Source of the DNA: Galbula dea
Lineage: Eukaryota; Chordata; Aves; Piciformes; Galbulidae
Length of the DNA: 64,000 nucleotides
Reading direction: 5' to 3'
NCBI GenBank assembly: GCA_013399015.1
Contig: VWZX01006814.1
Span: 3,694,699 to 3,758,698 of the forward strand
The notes below the pieces were generated by a model, which worked only from the letters and a program-made list of their open reading frames with translations, did not search any database and was not told the DNA's origin. Made by a program: the position numbers and the translations under genes. Of the stretch, positions 1 through 13,985 are shown in pieces. Each line of letters starts with the position of its first letter. Position 1 is the first letter of the stretch.

Positions 1-3000
1 GGTGCACAACCTTGCAGAGCCTGGGTGACATGGGGTGCCTGATTGCCTGCTTGCTCCCAATCCATTGCTGCTGCTGGGAGCTGCAAGAGCCAGCCATGCA
101 CCAAAATAAAGCAGTACCAGCATTTTTGCATAGACACTCCCTGTGTTCCTAGGCTGTGGGTGTTCAATGAAAGCAATCAGTGAAAAGCCCTGAACAATAA
201 ACTTATTCATTTGGCATCTCCGTCCCCAGCCAGGCATATCATGCATCTAGCCTGCTGTGGGGAGTGGTGAAGGTACTCTAAGAAATGGGATCAAGACTTG
301 TCCAGTGCTAGTCAACTCCACAAGTGAAAAATCAAGGACTCGTGCCATGCCAGGAGCGCTCCAAAAGCAGATGCCCAAAGGCTCAGAGCTTGTGAGCACT
401 ATTAGCTCTAGAAGAAGGCTCCTGGTGATTCTGGAAGTGACATGGCCAAGGAACAGATCTCACAGCAACAGGGCTACAAGAGTACAGCTCCCACTGCCAT
501 TCACTGTGTGGATCCCTGTCCCTTACTCTAGGAGATAGAGCAATCCCCAGTGACCATTTTGAGGATAGCAAAAGAAGCACCCCCTGGCCTCGCAGTTACA
601 GCATCCCTACAGCCTCATTCATGCCCATCTGCAGGGAGCCTGTCCTGGTCTGGCGAGCACCAGAGAAGCTCATGCACATCCAACATAACTCACAGCATCC
701 TCAGGTACCCTGTTTACATAAGAAATGCAGCTGTTCTAGAAGAGACAGAAATATTATACTGGCACAGCTTACAGTGTGTAGGATGGCTTGGTAGGGTGGA
801 CATGGGTAGATGTATAATTGAGACAGGCTGTGGTTTCAGTCACAGAAAAAGGTTTCATCTCCTAAATCCCTGCTGAGTAAATGTCTCTGCACTCCTGCTG
901 CTTATTCTGCAACAGAGCCCCTTCCCATCTCCACAACTCTGGATTCTCACATAAGTGAGTTATTGCATATGTTATGAGGTTATGTAGGACATGAATTTTC
1001 ATCTGCATATAAAAGAAGGCTCAGCCCAGCTGCTGCAAATGGTGTTGGATTTGGTACAGAGCAGAACATTGCCTTGTTTTCTCCAGTTGCCAATTACATC
1101 AAGACAATTAGCTAAACACAACAGCTGTGTTGATGCTTAGCTGAGGAAAAGCCACATATGTCTGTATAGAGCCTAGATCATGTTAATATGAATCAATCTG
1201 TTTCTAACTCTGATTAACAAGAGTTTATAATGGGCCTCAGATAGTTACCAGGGCCTGCGTCTTTCATTCATGTCTCCACTTTGCAGTTCAGTCCCAAGCT
1301 TATCTCCTTGTATTTGCAAGAACCTGTTAAAATGAATGGGTGCTGAAATCCCAAATAGACCCATACCCCTTCTCTCTCCCAGTTAAACTATGTTAGCTAG
1401 CAATCAAACACCTTGTCTTTCAATCAAGTCACCATTTAAATCCTTATCACCACTAAACTCGTGACTTCTGTTAAGAGGACAACCTCTCCTCCATAGGCAA
1501 ATAATGTTCATCTCCTTCGGGGAGCATTGCAAACACTACCAACGTCCTGCAGAGCCCTGAGAGACCCTCAGATAAGAAACATGAAGCTTACGTCTTTGCT
1601 CAGAGACAAATACAGATACAATGTCTTCCTATGCAGCTGGCCTTGCAACCTCATCTGCAGAGGCTGGGAAAGTAAACCTATTCCCAGGAGAGTTTCACAG
1701 TCACTCCTTCACTTCCCACAATGTGAGTCCAACAGCCTGAGCTCTTCCCACTCCACAGGTGCCATCCTGTAGGCCATCAGCCCTGGCCTCCCAGGCTCGC
1801 ACCCCACTTGGCCTAGCACACTCCACCCAACCAGATTCCTGTGGCTGCTTCACCCTGCCTTTGAAACAGGACAGACACCTCTTGTGCATGTCAGGTTAGA
1901 GCTCAGATTAAAGCACATCCCTGCCTATGTTTAAAGGAAACAAGTGTTGCCATTTGCTGATGTTTGCAACCTTCATATGTTAAGTAATAGGAATTATCTT
2001 GCAGCAAAATTCCTCTTCCCAGAACACTGCTGCTCTTTTGAGTCCATCTCTATCCCTACACAAACACTCTGCCTGGCTAGCAAAGGATGAAGACTCCCTA
2101 TTCCAGCCACGGCATCAGCCAACAGTATCCCCAACAGAAGAGGCACATATCCCCTGTGCTTATTAGTAACAGCTCACCTGCCTTCTCCACCTGCTCCTCG
2201 GGGCTCCCAACTCCCACGCCTTCTCCCCCAGCCCTGCCCTTCCCCCCACCTGCCTCACCAGCAGCAGGTGACTCCAGACACTGCACCATGCTGGGGACAC
2301 CTCACACCCACTAAATGAGCTATTGCTATCACCTGCAGCTGCCCTACAGAGCTAGAGAAGCCTGGTCCCCTCATTACCACACATCCGCTCCCACATGTGC
2401 ACATTCGTTACCACTAACACAAAAAGGGTTGGTGAGGCTTCCCAATCAGTTGTGGTTGCTATTCATTACACATGTGCAGAACACATCCCCCTGCTGCTCT
2501 AAGGGAGCAGTGTGCGTGTTTAAAAAGACAGTATACAGAACATAGCTGAATCTTAATGAATCTACTGCTTTGCCACTGGAACTGAATGGAATTGTACAGA
2601 CCTTGCCAAAAAAAAAAACCCCAACCAAACCTACACAATATATGACTTGTAATATAGTCTTTAACATCACTTTTGCAGTACATTACTATTGTGCTTATTG
2701 TGCTTGTAAAGTATCAACTGTAAGGAGAAAAAGGCTCAAAATGCAACAGGCAGCACAGTGCTAGCCCTACCAGAATACTAAAGCACGGTCAAAAAAAATA
2801 CACAGCCCTGGCAAAAATTAACTTCATACAGTATGATATTTTGACATATAAAGTCCTCACCAGAAAGGGTTAGGGAACAAGGGCTATTAGCTTGAATGCA
2901 TTTGCTGACCCCTAACCAAACCTTGCCAATTTGACACTACAAGCCCAAATGGAGTCTGACAGTCTTGCACCAAGCTCCCCTCTTAAGTGTTCAAGCTTCA

Positions 3001-4217
3001 TAGCAGACAGCATTTACAAGGAGAGCTACATTTCCTCTCTGCAAGAAAAATTTACTGTGGTCACATTCTGTGCTACACAGGTGCTGTATCCACCTTCTCC
3101 AGAGCAGACTTTCTACACACTGTCAGGAGCAGAAATCACAAAATACCCACACATGTCCCAGTGTCCCATATCCAGGCACTTCACTCCAACTCCTCCCCTG
3201 ACAAGGAGAACTAAAGTTTGAGAAGTTTCCAAGAGCTGCCCATAGTACCACAGATCCGAGATGAGCCATTCTCGGTGATAATGGCCAAGGAACATCACAC
3301 AGGAAGCACCAGAGCCATTGATCGTGGAGAAATAAATGGGCCGTGGGTGACCACCAGCCCGGATGAGATCTGCCAGAATGAAAGCAAGGAGACTGCTCAT
3401 CTACGGTCTTCCTAACCAACCAACCTGCCTGCATTTAGAGAACAGGACACTCAATGTCACGCCTGTTAAGCCTGGGAGGGTGGAAAGTCTATGCAGAGGG
3501 GCAATTTGGGAATAAATACAGAGCAGGCAACATTAGCCAAATTCAGTGGCTACAGAAAACGAAACGAGACGCTGCTTTTAAGTGGAAAAAAAAAAAAAAG
3601 TCCCGTCCCGCAGATTGTGTAAAAGGAGAAGTCTCCCTGATTACTCTTTGCCCAGTGTCCTGGGCAGCTACGGGGGCTCCTCGACCGGGGTCGCGCTGCA
3701 ACCTGCCACCTGCCTGCACTGCCGCACACCTTCCTCAGCACCGCCTGGCCCCACTCGCGGGGATTCCGGTCCCTACCAGTCCCGAACCGAGCCCGGATCA
3801 CTCGCGGGGATCGCCTCCCACCGGAGCTGGTTCCCATCCCCACTTGGTGGCCTCCTTCTCCCCCATGACGCTGGACCCCTGCCCTTGCCGCTCAGTCCCA
3901 CTTACAGGACAACCCCCTGCTCCCAACTGAGATTGATCCCCACTCGTCGGGAGCTCCTTCCCCGCCGCTGTCCACCCCTCCCTCCCTCAGCAACCATGAC
4001 CACCGGAGCTGACCCCAGTCCGCCGCAAACCATCTTCGCCGCGCTCTCCCACGCGTGGGGACAACGAGCCGCACCGACCCCCTGTAAACTGATGGGTATC
4101 CCCCCACAGACTCTTCCCCACCATCACCGCCTCGCCGGTCCCCGATGCCCCCACAGCGGGCAAGGTGGGACAGGACGGCGACCCCCGGACACGAACACGC
4201 GTGGGGCCTCGCCTCAC
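1..4217 (-). other. AFAP1L2: AFAP1L2 intron 1 (5' part)
   Basis: This stretch follows the splice donor at 4217/4216 and is the beginning of the first AFAP1L2 intron; no further AFAP1L2 exon is recognisable down to the window edge. It is CpG-rich from about 3650 to the donor and ordinary, AT-leaning DNA to the left of that. A TATA-like string at about 1006-1015 on the plus strand has no other promoter support. I see no repeat family that I can name here. Confidence 0.7.
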
Positions 4218-4560
4218 CTTTGTATTTATCCATGACGGCTGCAGCGGAAGGGCCGCTGCCCACCAATTCCCAAAGAACTCCTAGACACACCTCCACACCA
4301 CCACCGCTGCGCTCCTGTAGCCTCTTATTCCAGCACTGCCGGATCCCCTGCCCGGACCGGGCTGCCCCGCCCCGCCCGCCCCGCCCCGGAGCCGCGGAGC
4401 TGGCCGGGAGCGGGACTTCGCGATGGGGAAGGGGGAGTTGGTGGCGGGATGGAGTGCTGGGAGCAGGGAACGGTGATCGGAGACTGGCCCTGCGCCTTGT
4501 CCCGTACGGCAGGGACGTTTGGGTTCCTTCGGCTGCCAGTCCCTTTGGAAAAGAGCAGCT
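3650..4560. promoter_or_regulatory. AFAP1L2: CpG island and probable AFAP1L2 promoter
   Basis: The base composition changes sharply here: CpG dinucleotides are frequent and GC content is high, unlike the AT-leaning flanks. Clustered CCGCCC/CCCCGCC strings at about 4368-4390 are GC boxes of the Sp1/KLF type. The island surrounds the AFAP1L2 start codon at 4233, so it is the likely TATA-less promoter of that gene. The start site cannot be fixed from sequence, but the GC boxes lie about 140-160 bp upstream of the ATG. CpG-island promoters often fire in both directions, but I see no gene on the plus strand. Confidence 0.75.
4218..4233 (-). CDS. AFAP1L2: AFAP1L2 first coding exon (MDKYK, 16 coding bases)
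   Basis: AFAP1L2 (XB130) is a cytoplasmic adaptor with two PH domains and a C-terminal coiled coil that links tyrosine kinase signalling to actin. Only its first five codons and one extra base are present: ATG at 4233-4231, then Asp-Lys-Tyr-Lys and a G, followed by the donor AAAG/GTGAGG. The human protein begins MERYKA, so start, phase 1 (the G begins an alanine codon) and divergence all fit. The start context is strong (G at -3, G at +4). The exon lies in a CpG island and on the same strand as ABLIM1, immediately downstream of it, as in mammals. The identification rests on a very short peptide plus synteny. The longer open frame running through this ATG simply reads into the intron. Confidence 0.8.
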
Positions 4561-4700
4561 TGGGGCCGGTGACAGGAGGACGAGGAGGGTGCTGGGCTGA
4601 GACCGTGGGGTGGCTCCTGGGGCCCCTTGCTGCTCCCCAGCACCGTGCCCAGGACGGGGGTGCCCTATCTGCGCCCTGTGTGTAGGAGGGGGTTTACTCT

Positions 4701-7700
4701 GACTGCAGTGGGGTTTTGGGCACATCCGGAGAAAGGCCTTGGTCATCCAGGGATAGTTGTGTGTGGTCCAGGTGGCTCCATGCAGGAGTCTGCTGGCGAC
4801 CCACCTCCCGCCCTGCTCTGGGCTAACAGGCTGAAAAGTTGGGTTCTCCTTCCACCTTCACAGGGCAGCTGTTCGTTGTAACCCCGAGACATTGAGTTTG
4901 CACTCTACCTTTCCAGAGGCTTCATTAAGGCTTCCTGGCGGGACCTGCCTCCTGGATAGAGCAGATCACAGGAAGATGACCCTGTCCTTGGGTTCCATAA
5001 CATTTTTCTTGTCTGACTTAGACCACCATAGACAGTGCCACCGTGCTGAAAGTGCACAAACAATAACAGATGGAGAGGTGAGCATCCATTCTGACCTCAA
5101 TATAAAATACAGGACATACAGGAAGTTTTCTCTTGAGAACTGCGTTTAAGCCATCAGTGTGGGGACATGGGAGCCATACCTGCCTATTATAAGGCCTTTC
5201 TGGCAAGAGGAGAGGCTGGGTGTTTGACCTGGATGGGCAGATCCACTAATCCTGTCGAAAGAGATATTAACTGCTACCTAGAAAATCAACAGCTTTCCTT
5301 GGGACCTGACAAAATGAGGAACCAGAAGTCAGCTCTGCATCATTCACCAGAGCCATATCCACTGTCTGTGTGAGGATCTAGTCCTCCTTCCACTGAAGGA
5401 TGAGTTATGTTTTTCTGAGATTAATCCTCATCCCACTGATTTGACCCTCACAGGACTAACAGGCTTTGGGATCTGGGCGAAACAGAGCTTGGGCCTGGCT
5501 TGGGTTTGAAATGCAGACAGGAAGATGGTGGTGTGGCTGCAATGGAAACAAACCTTTTCTTGCAGAAAGCTGTGGAGAAGATAGGTGTACCTTTCAGCCC
5601 ACAGACCACTGGCATCTTTGGTCCAAGACAGCTTTGGGAAATATTAGTGCTGTGTATGTAGAAAAAAGCCCAGGCCTTCATCATTTGGCCTTCCTTACAT
5701 TTTCCCAAAATAGCTATAACCAGGCTCTTTTGACTCACCAGGAAAGTGAGCAGCCAGGCTGGAAGGGCACTGTCCTGCCATTCATTGAGTCCCTGCATGG
5801 TCCTCCAGATCCTCACCCTCTCTGTCTGAGGGGGGTGAGACCTCACAGAAGATCTGTGTGTTTGGTGGAACCAGAAAATGGTTCCACATGAGAACAAGTT
5901 CAGATAAAGGGCTGTTGCTGCTCAAGGAAGCTGAAGCTGGAGCACGTCTTGTCTCGTGCTGGTACATAGCTACTGCACAAAAAGACAGGAAAGCCAAACG
6001 CCTGAAGCATCAGATCCAGCAAGCAGACAGCAGTCTTCAATGACTGGATTAAATCCAGTTTAAATGAATATATTTGTTATGTAGAAATACTTCTCTTAGA
6101 GCTCTTTCCAGCTACTGCTTGGCTCCAGCTCTCAAAATCTAACAGCATAGGCCCTGATCTTGTAAACTTTTGAAGTGTGCCTGTATCTCAACGCAGTGGA
6201 GTAGTCATTCTGAACTCAGCAAGGTTAATTAAGAATAATACCAGTTAAACAAACTAATTAAAGTTGATTTGAAAGATGAAGATGTCAGATACCTGTGATT
6301 CCTGTCTTCAGGTCCAAGAGCCTTTACATGCCCTGCTTTTCCCTTCCTTGCCTTCTCCAGCCATGATAAGGATGCTCTGGAATCCCAGGACTGCTGGTTA
6401 GGCCCATGGCAATTGCTGGGCAAGTGACAATGCGATGAACACTAATGTCAGAGGAATACAAGTTTTTCCTGTTTATCCCTTTCCTCCTGCAGTAGGAAGT
6501 ACTACTTTGGGATATTCTTTTTCAAACAGGCTGCAGTGTTCTGGGGTTTTATGAAAGTGGGAAATACTCAGACCCTGCTTAGTGCAAGGAATTGGTATTC
6601 CCAGTGTTGGTGCTGAAGTTTAGATGATTGCCACTGTGCTCAGCAAATAACTGCATACTGATTTTCCTGAGTTTCTTGAAGCTAATAAAATAACAGCCAT
6701 CTCTGTGTACCCATGTATTCCCTGTTTTTTTGCTTATTATTAGCAATGATTTTTAGGGATTCCTCAGGTGTAACAAGCCTTGAGGGCCAAGCTCATCCTG
6801 TTTAAGTCCTTTTTCATGTGGCTCACATACTATCTCTCAGTGCAGATGATCATACTACAGGCATTTTTAATGTTTTTTTTTACCTGCATATTCATGCTAT
6901 GTATTATAGACAGTCTGACCACTAGTGAGATTATCACCTTTGGCTGAAGTTCTCAAGTACCATGCTGTGACTTTCAATCCATGTGATTCCCCTTCTCTGG
7001 CCTTACATCCTGTCATTTTAGCACTTTTGCTTCCTGTGAAACAGAGAAAAATGAAGTATAAATTTAGAAGCCTAAACAAACTCCATAAACAATCATAATG
7101 ATTTGCTAAATACCTCGTGCAGAAGCATGATGATCCTGATTATTTTATCCATTGGTGATGCTATATGCTTTTATTTTTTTCCCAAATATTGACAGTAAGC
7201 AGCCTTCATCAATATTATTGTTGTTAAACATACCTTTTGCATCAGCAAATTCTTTATTGTTTAATATTTGTCTAAATATTTGCCATTACTTTTTTCTCTT
7301 CAGTTGCATTTGACTTGCTCTTTTCCTGGTTTAAGCATGAGTCAAAGTCTGGGAAAGTTATTGACCTCCCTGTTGTGAGAGCTTGAGGGAACCCTACCAT
7401 GACAGCTGATATGCAGGTATCCTCTACTGACTTCAGGGAAGTTATGCTTGATGGAGACTGTCAGGAAGAGTCACACCAGACTTGGATTGTGCAAAGCTGC
7501 TCTCCGGAGTATTTTCTCCCAAATGCTGTTGATCCCAGTTGCAGCAGTCTGTAGCTATCAGGCTTCTGCATTTTTTCAGGGAGATTTCAGCTGGCAGAAT
7601 AAAAGGTAAATATTTCCTCCACACATGAAGTGTACCTGTAATTTCACAAATCATTTCCTTCTGTCTCTCCCATGCAGTTATCAAGGCTGTGAAAACCTAG

Positions 7701-10700
7701 TTCAGCAGTCTACTCAATAAAACCAAGCTCAGTCAGAAGTTAAATTAACTTGGTCTGGTTAAGCTTCTGAAAGATGATGAACAGGCACTTGGAGGACAGA
7801 TGGAGAAAGAAGATGGCTTGGCAGAGCAGGGTTAGCAGTGAGATGTACTCATAACTATGGTGGCACACCAGCATCCTCTTTTCTTCCAAATATCATGTCA
7901 GGTATCCTTATCTCAGGTATGGGTGTCACATGTCTGTGAACAGTTGTGGTCAAGCAGGTATAAAGCTATTTCAGAGTGGCTGACGTGAGATCTGAGCAGG
8001 GGTGGGTTTTGTGACACATCTGAGATGAGATTAAAGCTGAGGTGTGTCCTGTGAAATGCCAAGAAATGAGGAAGCCAAAGGCTTCTTCACTTTGGTATCC
8101 CGGGCTGCAATGTCGGGGTGTAATGTTGCCATCATCTGAGGGACAGGAATTACTCTTGTCGATACATGGATCCCTCTGAACAGCAATGAAGCCTGTTGAT
8201 GTAGGGACAGCTAAGCCAGCAAAACAATCTCTGAAAGGGACAAGTCTCTTTCCCTGTGAAAATGACGCTTGAAAGAGAGAGGTCATTTGGCCAGAACCAA
8301 CTTCTATACTGAAATGGTGGAAAACTAAAATGGCAGATTCTACTTCCAGATGAGAAAGCCAAGTGGAGTTGCAGTAGAGCCAGGGAAGATTGAGGCAATA
8401 ACAGGTAAATAGCAAGCACCTGCATCAGGAAGGAAGGAAGGAAGGAAGGGACCACGTGAACTATTCTATACAAGCAGGTGGAACAACACAGCTGGAACTA
8501 GGTAAGAGGGATCATCAGTCACAAGCTCAGCTATCTTCTTGAAAGTCCTCCCTGATCCTCCCCTTAGCCAGGAGCACAGAGCAGACCTTGTCAGGAGTTC
8601 AGTATGTTTATGAAGCTCCCACCAATATCTTTTACTCCTGATCTGCTGAATCCTTCCCATCTTTCAGAATTTCTGATCTGAGAGGTGGGTGAGACAGTTT
8701 GTGTTGGGAAATTGAACTGAGGCCTCCATTTATTTCCCAGAGAGGCCTAAATATCTGGACACTGCTAACTGTCCTGATTTATATGATCAAAGACTTTACA
8801 TCCTATGCCAAAACCCTGAGCCACACAGGCCCCAGGAACATGGTTTTGTGAGAGAAGCTGTGATAAATGACATTGCCATGTGGCTTACTGCAGAAATGTA
8901 TTAAAGATCCCAGGCTACCAACTCAGGAGCATGAGCAGCAGTGAAACATCTCTCCCCAGAAATAACCTTTATGGGTGCTTTACAGCAGACCAGACTAGTT
9001 CCTTGGTTCCAGGATGGCACTGGGAGCCTGCCAGGGCTCTGTCAGTGAAGAAAGGGCTAGAAGAAACAGAGAGGCAGATGGGTCAATGTCTGGGACGGCA
9101 TGGCTGTTGCAAGCAAAGCTACTCACTGGGAAAGAGTGAATACTCTGTTGAAGAACAGGACATGAACCCTTAATCTCAGAAGATTTGCAGGTTTGCTGTT
9201 TATGGATGTCCCTTTTGAGGTGTTCTTGCTTCCCTGTGAAGTGCTTCATTATTCTGGCCATAAAATAGAAGAGATGACCAAATTCTTCCCCAGCTTAAAC
9301 TGGCCTTACACTGGTGTTGTTCCACTGACTTCTGTCCAACCATTTCTGATTTTCACAGATGAAAGGCAAGACAATCAGCCCTAACACAAACAAAACCAGA
9401 GCTCAGCTATACAAAAGCTTCATCACTGATACATTCCAGCAATGTTTTGGATTCTCTCAGATATTAACTGTTTCAAATGAGCATGGCTGGGAAGAGAGTG
9501 GCTGGAGGGAGGGGGGATTTCCTATTAAGGACAGCAAGACCAGACATCTTTTTGATGAGCTCCTCTTGGCTTCCCATTCTTTGACATTTCCTTTTCAGTT
9601 GTTGAGTTCAGACAGCTTCTAGACCAAATCATGGGGATCTCTAATAGCATGAATTGTTTTCTTTCCCCCAAAAGATACAGTACCTTCTTCTGGCCAAAGC
9701 ACAAGACATGCTGACCAGACAGTGTACTCAACAGCTGTGGCATTTGTTCCTCCTAGAGACATTTCTTCCTTTTACTTGACACTTCAGACTCTCTCCCCCC
9801 TACTCCAGAGAAACCCCTTAGCTTTGACAGTGTTCAATACCAGTTAGAGGAAAAAGCATTCTTTGTTCCCCTCTCCTCCAAACTCCACATAGTGGATGTT
9901 CATATCAGCAGACCTCATTGGGTATCAATACACAGTATTTCAGCATGTAACACTTACAGGCGCCACCAGACATGGCTATCAGCTTCCTAAGACCTTCTGG
10001 TACAGATTTTTGATACATAACTAGACATGGTCCTAGATTTTGAGGGGATCAGATAGGAGATCATGGCTTTCAGCTGAACAAATATTAGAAACTTCACCCA
10101 CACTTAATGTTTTTCACCAGTAAACTAAAACCTCTCCCAGGGTGGTACAAAAACACCTGTGTGGAGTATCAAGCTGTCAATAGAGAGTTTGTCTCAACAG
10201 AGCTGAATTCTTGGCACCTTTCAGCACCACTAACATTTACTCAGGCAAGAGGAAAAACTAGTTTTATCAAAATATGGGAAAACATTAATTTTTATGTCTT
10301 CTTACAATTTCACTGGGATTTTTTTAAGTCTCCCCCATCATCACCATGAACCATAGTCTGATGTCAGCTGTGAGCTTGCAGAAGGCTATTTATTCTGGCA
10401 TTTTCCCAAAAGGAGGCTTTTTACAGCCCACAGTTTCTTTAGGCCTAAACCACTTCTACTCAGCCTAAGTCAACAAGCAGAGCACACTTCTGTGGTCAGT
10501 GCTGCTGAAGTGGGAAAGGGAAAAGAACAAGAACCTTTGGTCCATACAAGAAAGCACCAACAAAGTGCAGTTTGTTTCAATGGAGGCTAAGTACTATGCA
10601 GGATTTCAAGTCTCCTTCCCAGCCCTCACGTCTGCTATTAATATTAGATGTTAGGGTATGTCAAACCACTTGCCAAAGTGGAAGTAGCTACCAGGTAACA

Positions 10701-13700
10701 GATCTCACCCACATCAGCTGAGTCTTCCACTTTTTTGTTTTCTTCCTGTGAAAAGAGATTTAATTAAGAGTCAAGAAATCCATCTCAGTAAATACTGAAA
10801 AACAGTTTCCCTTTTCCCACATAGAGGAGAGCTGAATTTTCCCTGCCTTCCCAACTGGCATTAAGTATTCCATTTAAATAGGCCAGCTTCATGCCATCTA
10901 TAATGAAGTTATAGTGTAAGTGTATTGCTCTGTTATGAATGATGAAGCTGTTGTGTCCTACGGGGAGAAAAATCGCTGTAATCCAACTTTCCTTTTGAAA
11001 AGGCCTAATGTATCCACATGAGATCTTCTGGCAGAGACAACTGAGAGAATATAAATAGAAGCTCAAAAGAAGAAGGAGGGGAAGGGGAAAATAACTCCAA
11101 CAGGGCTCAGTGGCTGAAATTCACAAGTTTAATAGGAAGATGAATGACTGAAGAGCCTGTTCCGTGACACAATTAGGACTTTATGTAGGCCTTTTTCAAT
11201 TATTTGTAGCTGACAAAATATCACACAAAGGCTGTTTCACACTGCAGGCCAGGTGCCCAGAAATGGGTTTTTCAGAAAGGGGGAGCAACTGGGAGAGCTG
11301 CCCAGTGGCATAAGCCACTAGGGTCACTACTGGCTACATTAGGCAATGGTGTGCGTCACCTCGTGCACAAGCGCCAGGAGCAAAGAATGTCTCACAATGC
11401 CTCAGGCCCCCATACATTCAAGCCATCATCTGCCCATCCCTAGGGAGCAGAGAGCTGCAGCCACAACAGACAACATGGTGTGGGAGTTGACTACACAAGT
11501 GCATATGGTCCATCTTGAAGCACACCTTTCTGGTCCTCCCCACAGACAGTTACAGTAAACGGACATGTGGATTCCTGCTACAGGAAGAGGTTACTGCTAG
11601 CAGATGACAGTCAGTATTGACTATCAAGAGATCTTTTCCAGAAGTCTGTTCAGTGCGGGTTCTGACCCCTCCTTGCTTCTCACTAGCCACCAAATACTAT
11701 TTTTGTTGTGGCACTTTATTTTCAGCACAAAACTACTGTAGCTCAACCACCAAGGAAGGTTGTGTGAAATACCTGCCCATGTTTGGACACAGCAGTCACA
11801 TCTTCATTAGCTTCAACTGGGGACGTGCGTCAGAGGATTGGTGGTGAGCTGATGAGCAGTAATGGATTTAGTATCTCTCATGAAACCTGCAGAAGATCTT
11901 ACTAAACCTTCAGATTTTAAGTGTCTTTAGTTTGTTTAAGTTTGCTCCATTCCACAGTGAGCTTATCTAACTAAATACATTTTAATTCAGGCTGAAAATG
12001 CCCAGGGGTGTGGTGATTAGTAAACTCAGTTAATTTTGGGTGAACTTTCCTGGGTGTACCCATGAGGTGAAGAATAAGTTGAATCCTGAGACTTGTAGAG
12101 GTGTTAATTCAGCTTTGGTGGAACTGTAGTGGGGCAAGGCTAAACCTGTGGGAGCAGACGCAGTCTGATAGGAGTCTGCCAGGCAAAGATAAAACAGGGC
12201 AATGGGCCTGTTTGTCCATATGTAAAATTCTGACTGAGGAAAGAAAGATGAGATAAGGGGAGCAGGGTTTGCCCAGAAAGGAAAGTCAAGGGAATGTCCC
12301 TCCTTGAGGGAGCTGACTCCAAAGGCAAAAGCAACAGGCAGGGATCCTTTGGGCAGCTTTAACCCAAAGTCTCTAGGGAGATGTTTTTCTGAATGCTCAT
12401 TCTTGACTCCAGTTGTCAATCAATGGTTTACAAGTTCCTTTGAAGACCCAAGTGGCTTAGTAGCACAGTCACAGCAGGAAAGGGGGATGGGGCATGGCCC
12501 TATCTGTGTCTGCAGTCATGGCGGCCCAGAAAACTCTTCCATCACAGCCTCCATAAGACCTTCCTGGCCCTCAGCAGGATCGAGAATGGCCAGGGCTGCC
12601 TGGCAGGACAACAGCTGCTTAGGTTTCTAGGGACTTGCACTGCTAGAGGTGTTTGCAAATTATTTAAAATCACGTTGCCACTGAATGGTAATGCTTGCCC
12701 TCTCCCCTTCCCTTCTGTCAGCACTGGCAACAGGTTGGCTGCATGTTGAGGCTGGTGGGCTTGAAAATATGACTAAAAGATAGTAATTTTTTTTCCACAG
12801 GGCCAGATTTTCAGCTAGCTCAGCCCACGATCAGATAGCTTGTCTGTGTGCCCCACTGGTATCTTCATTGTCATTCAAACTGGCAGGACACCACAGGAAA
12901 AGTCTCTGGAGGGTCCTCTGTTGGGATCACTCCCAAGGAAGAAAGAGCACAAATGTACTTTTCAGGAAGCTGAACAATTAGTTAGTTACAGAAAAACCAA
13001 ACTTTGAGTGCCAAGAGTTTACAGCAACATCAGAGCATTGAAGCAGTGTACTCAAGGCTGCCTGAGCACCACGGCAGACCATTTAGTTGATCCAATATTT
13101 ATTGGTCTCAGCAGAAGTTTGGTTTTGAATACCTACTATTGTTTCACAAACTTGGACAGCCAGAGGATGAAACATATTTCATTTTTGGAAGGGGGGCAGG
13201 TAGAGGGACCAGCAAAAGCCAAAACATAAAAGTAAACCACATGTTTTTAAATGATCCAAAATATCAAACCGTCTTTGTCCTCCCACAATATCTGTGCTCT
13301 TAAACGCATTATTGCAAGGGGAATTATTCATGTAGTCACATTAATAGATCTTAGTTAAGTGCTTTATATTGCACTACTCACTCATCTAGCTGGGACTCCT
13401 CTGTAAATGATAATCAGGATAAGAGCTAACTGAGATACCACAGAGTTTGCTCCTGACAGTCATTTAACATCCAGCATAGTATCAAGGCTGTAAAGTAGGC
13501 GTTTCTCAGCAGCAGTTCATTCATTGTAAAACCTGTTTTGATTATTAGCTTGTCTCCTGTTTCACAGCAAACACTGAGGTTCACATAAAGACCTCAAACC
13601 ATTTGTCAGTGAATTTCTTGAATGGACTTTGCTGCATTTTCTAGCTGAAATCCAGAAGAGTCAGCCAAGGCGGAGCACTGTTTCTCTCTGGCAGCCTTAC

Positions 13701-13985
13701 TGGGCCAGTGCTGAATAGAGGGTTAGTTCTACCATTAACTCTTCTCTCCAATAGTGGGTGCTATGGGAGCTGGGATAGCCTAAATAATGGGAAATAGATA
13801 ACAGATCTACTTGTAGGTGTGGAGACCCCCAACAGCAGAGTCAGCCTCCAAGCCAGTCTGCTCCTGCCAGACTTGACTTGCCTTTTGATGTTTCTTCATT
13901 AGGCTGGCCAGGGATGCACTGTTACCCTTACTATTACCAACTACGAAGACTGGAAATTTCACTTAGAAGGGCTCTCCTCTGTAGA
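4701..13985. other. Intergenic DNA between AFAP1L2 and ABLIM1 (left part)
   Basis: About 9 kb with no supported gene on either strand. Open frames here (for example 5466-5891 plus and 7966-8415 minus) lack any recognisable domain, flanking splice sites or codon bias. Apart from a GGAA microsatellite at 8427-8450 I cannot name any element. Distal regulatory elements of either gene could be present but cannot be recognised by eye. Confidence 0.6.
8427..8450. repeat. (GGAA)n microsatellite
   Basis: About six uninterrupted AGGA/GGAA units followed by GGG, in otherwise unique intergenic DNA. GGAA is the core of ETS-family binding sites, but at this length the tract is most simply a tetranucleotide microsatellite. 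Confidence 0.9.

Noticed and set aside
3582..4235. 217-codon plus-strand frame in the CpG island
   Set aside because: Proline/serine/arginine-rich translation of GC-rich DNA with no domain, in the region best explained as the AFAP1L2 promoter and first intron.
3892..4746. 284-codon minus-strand frame over the AFAP1L2 start
   Set aside because: It is long only because the CpG island has few stop codons. Only MDKYK is likely coding; the frame then reads through a clear splice donor into the intron.
5448..5897. Overlapping 149- and 141-codon frames on opposite strands
   Set aside because: Frames of this size occur by chance in 64 kb. No family resemblance or flanking gene signals.
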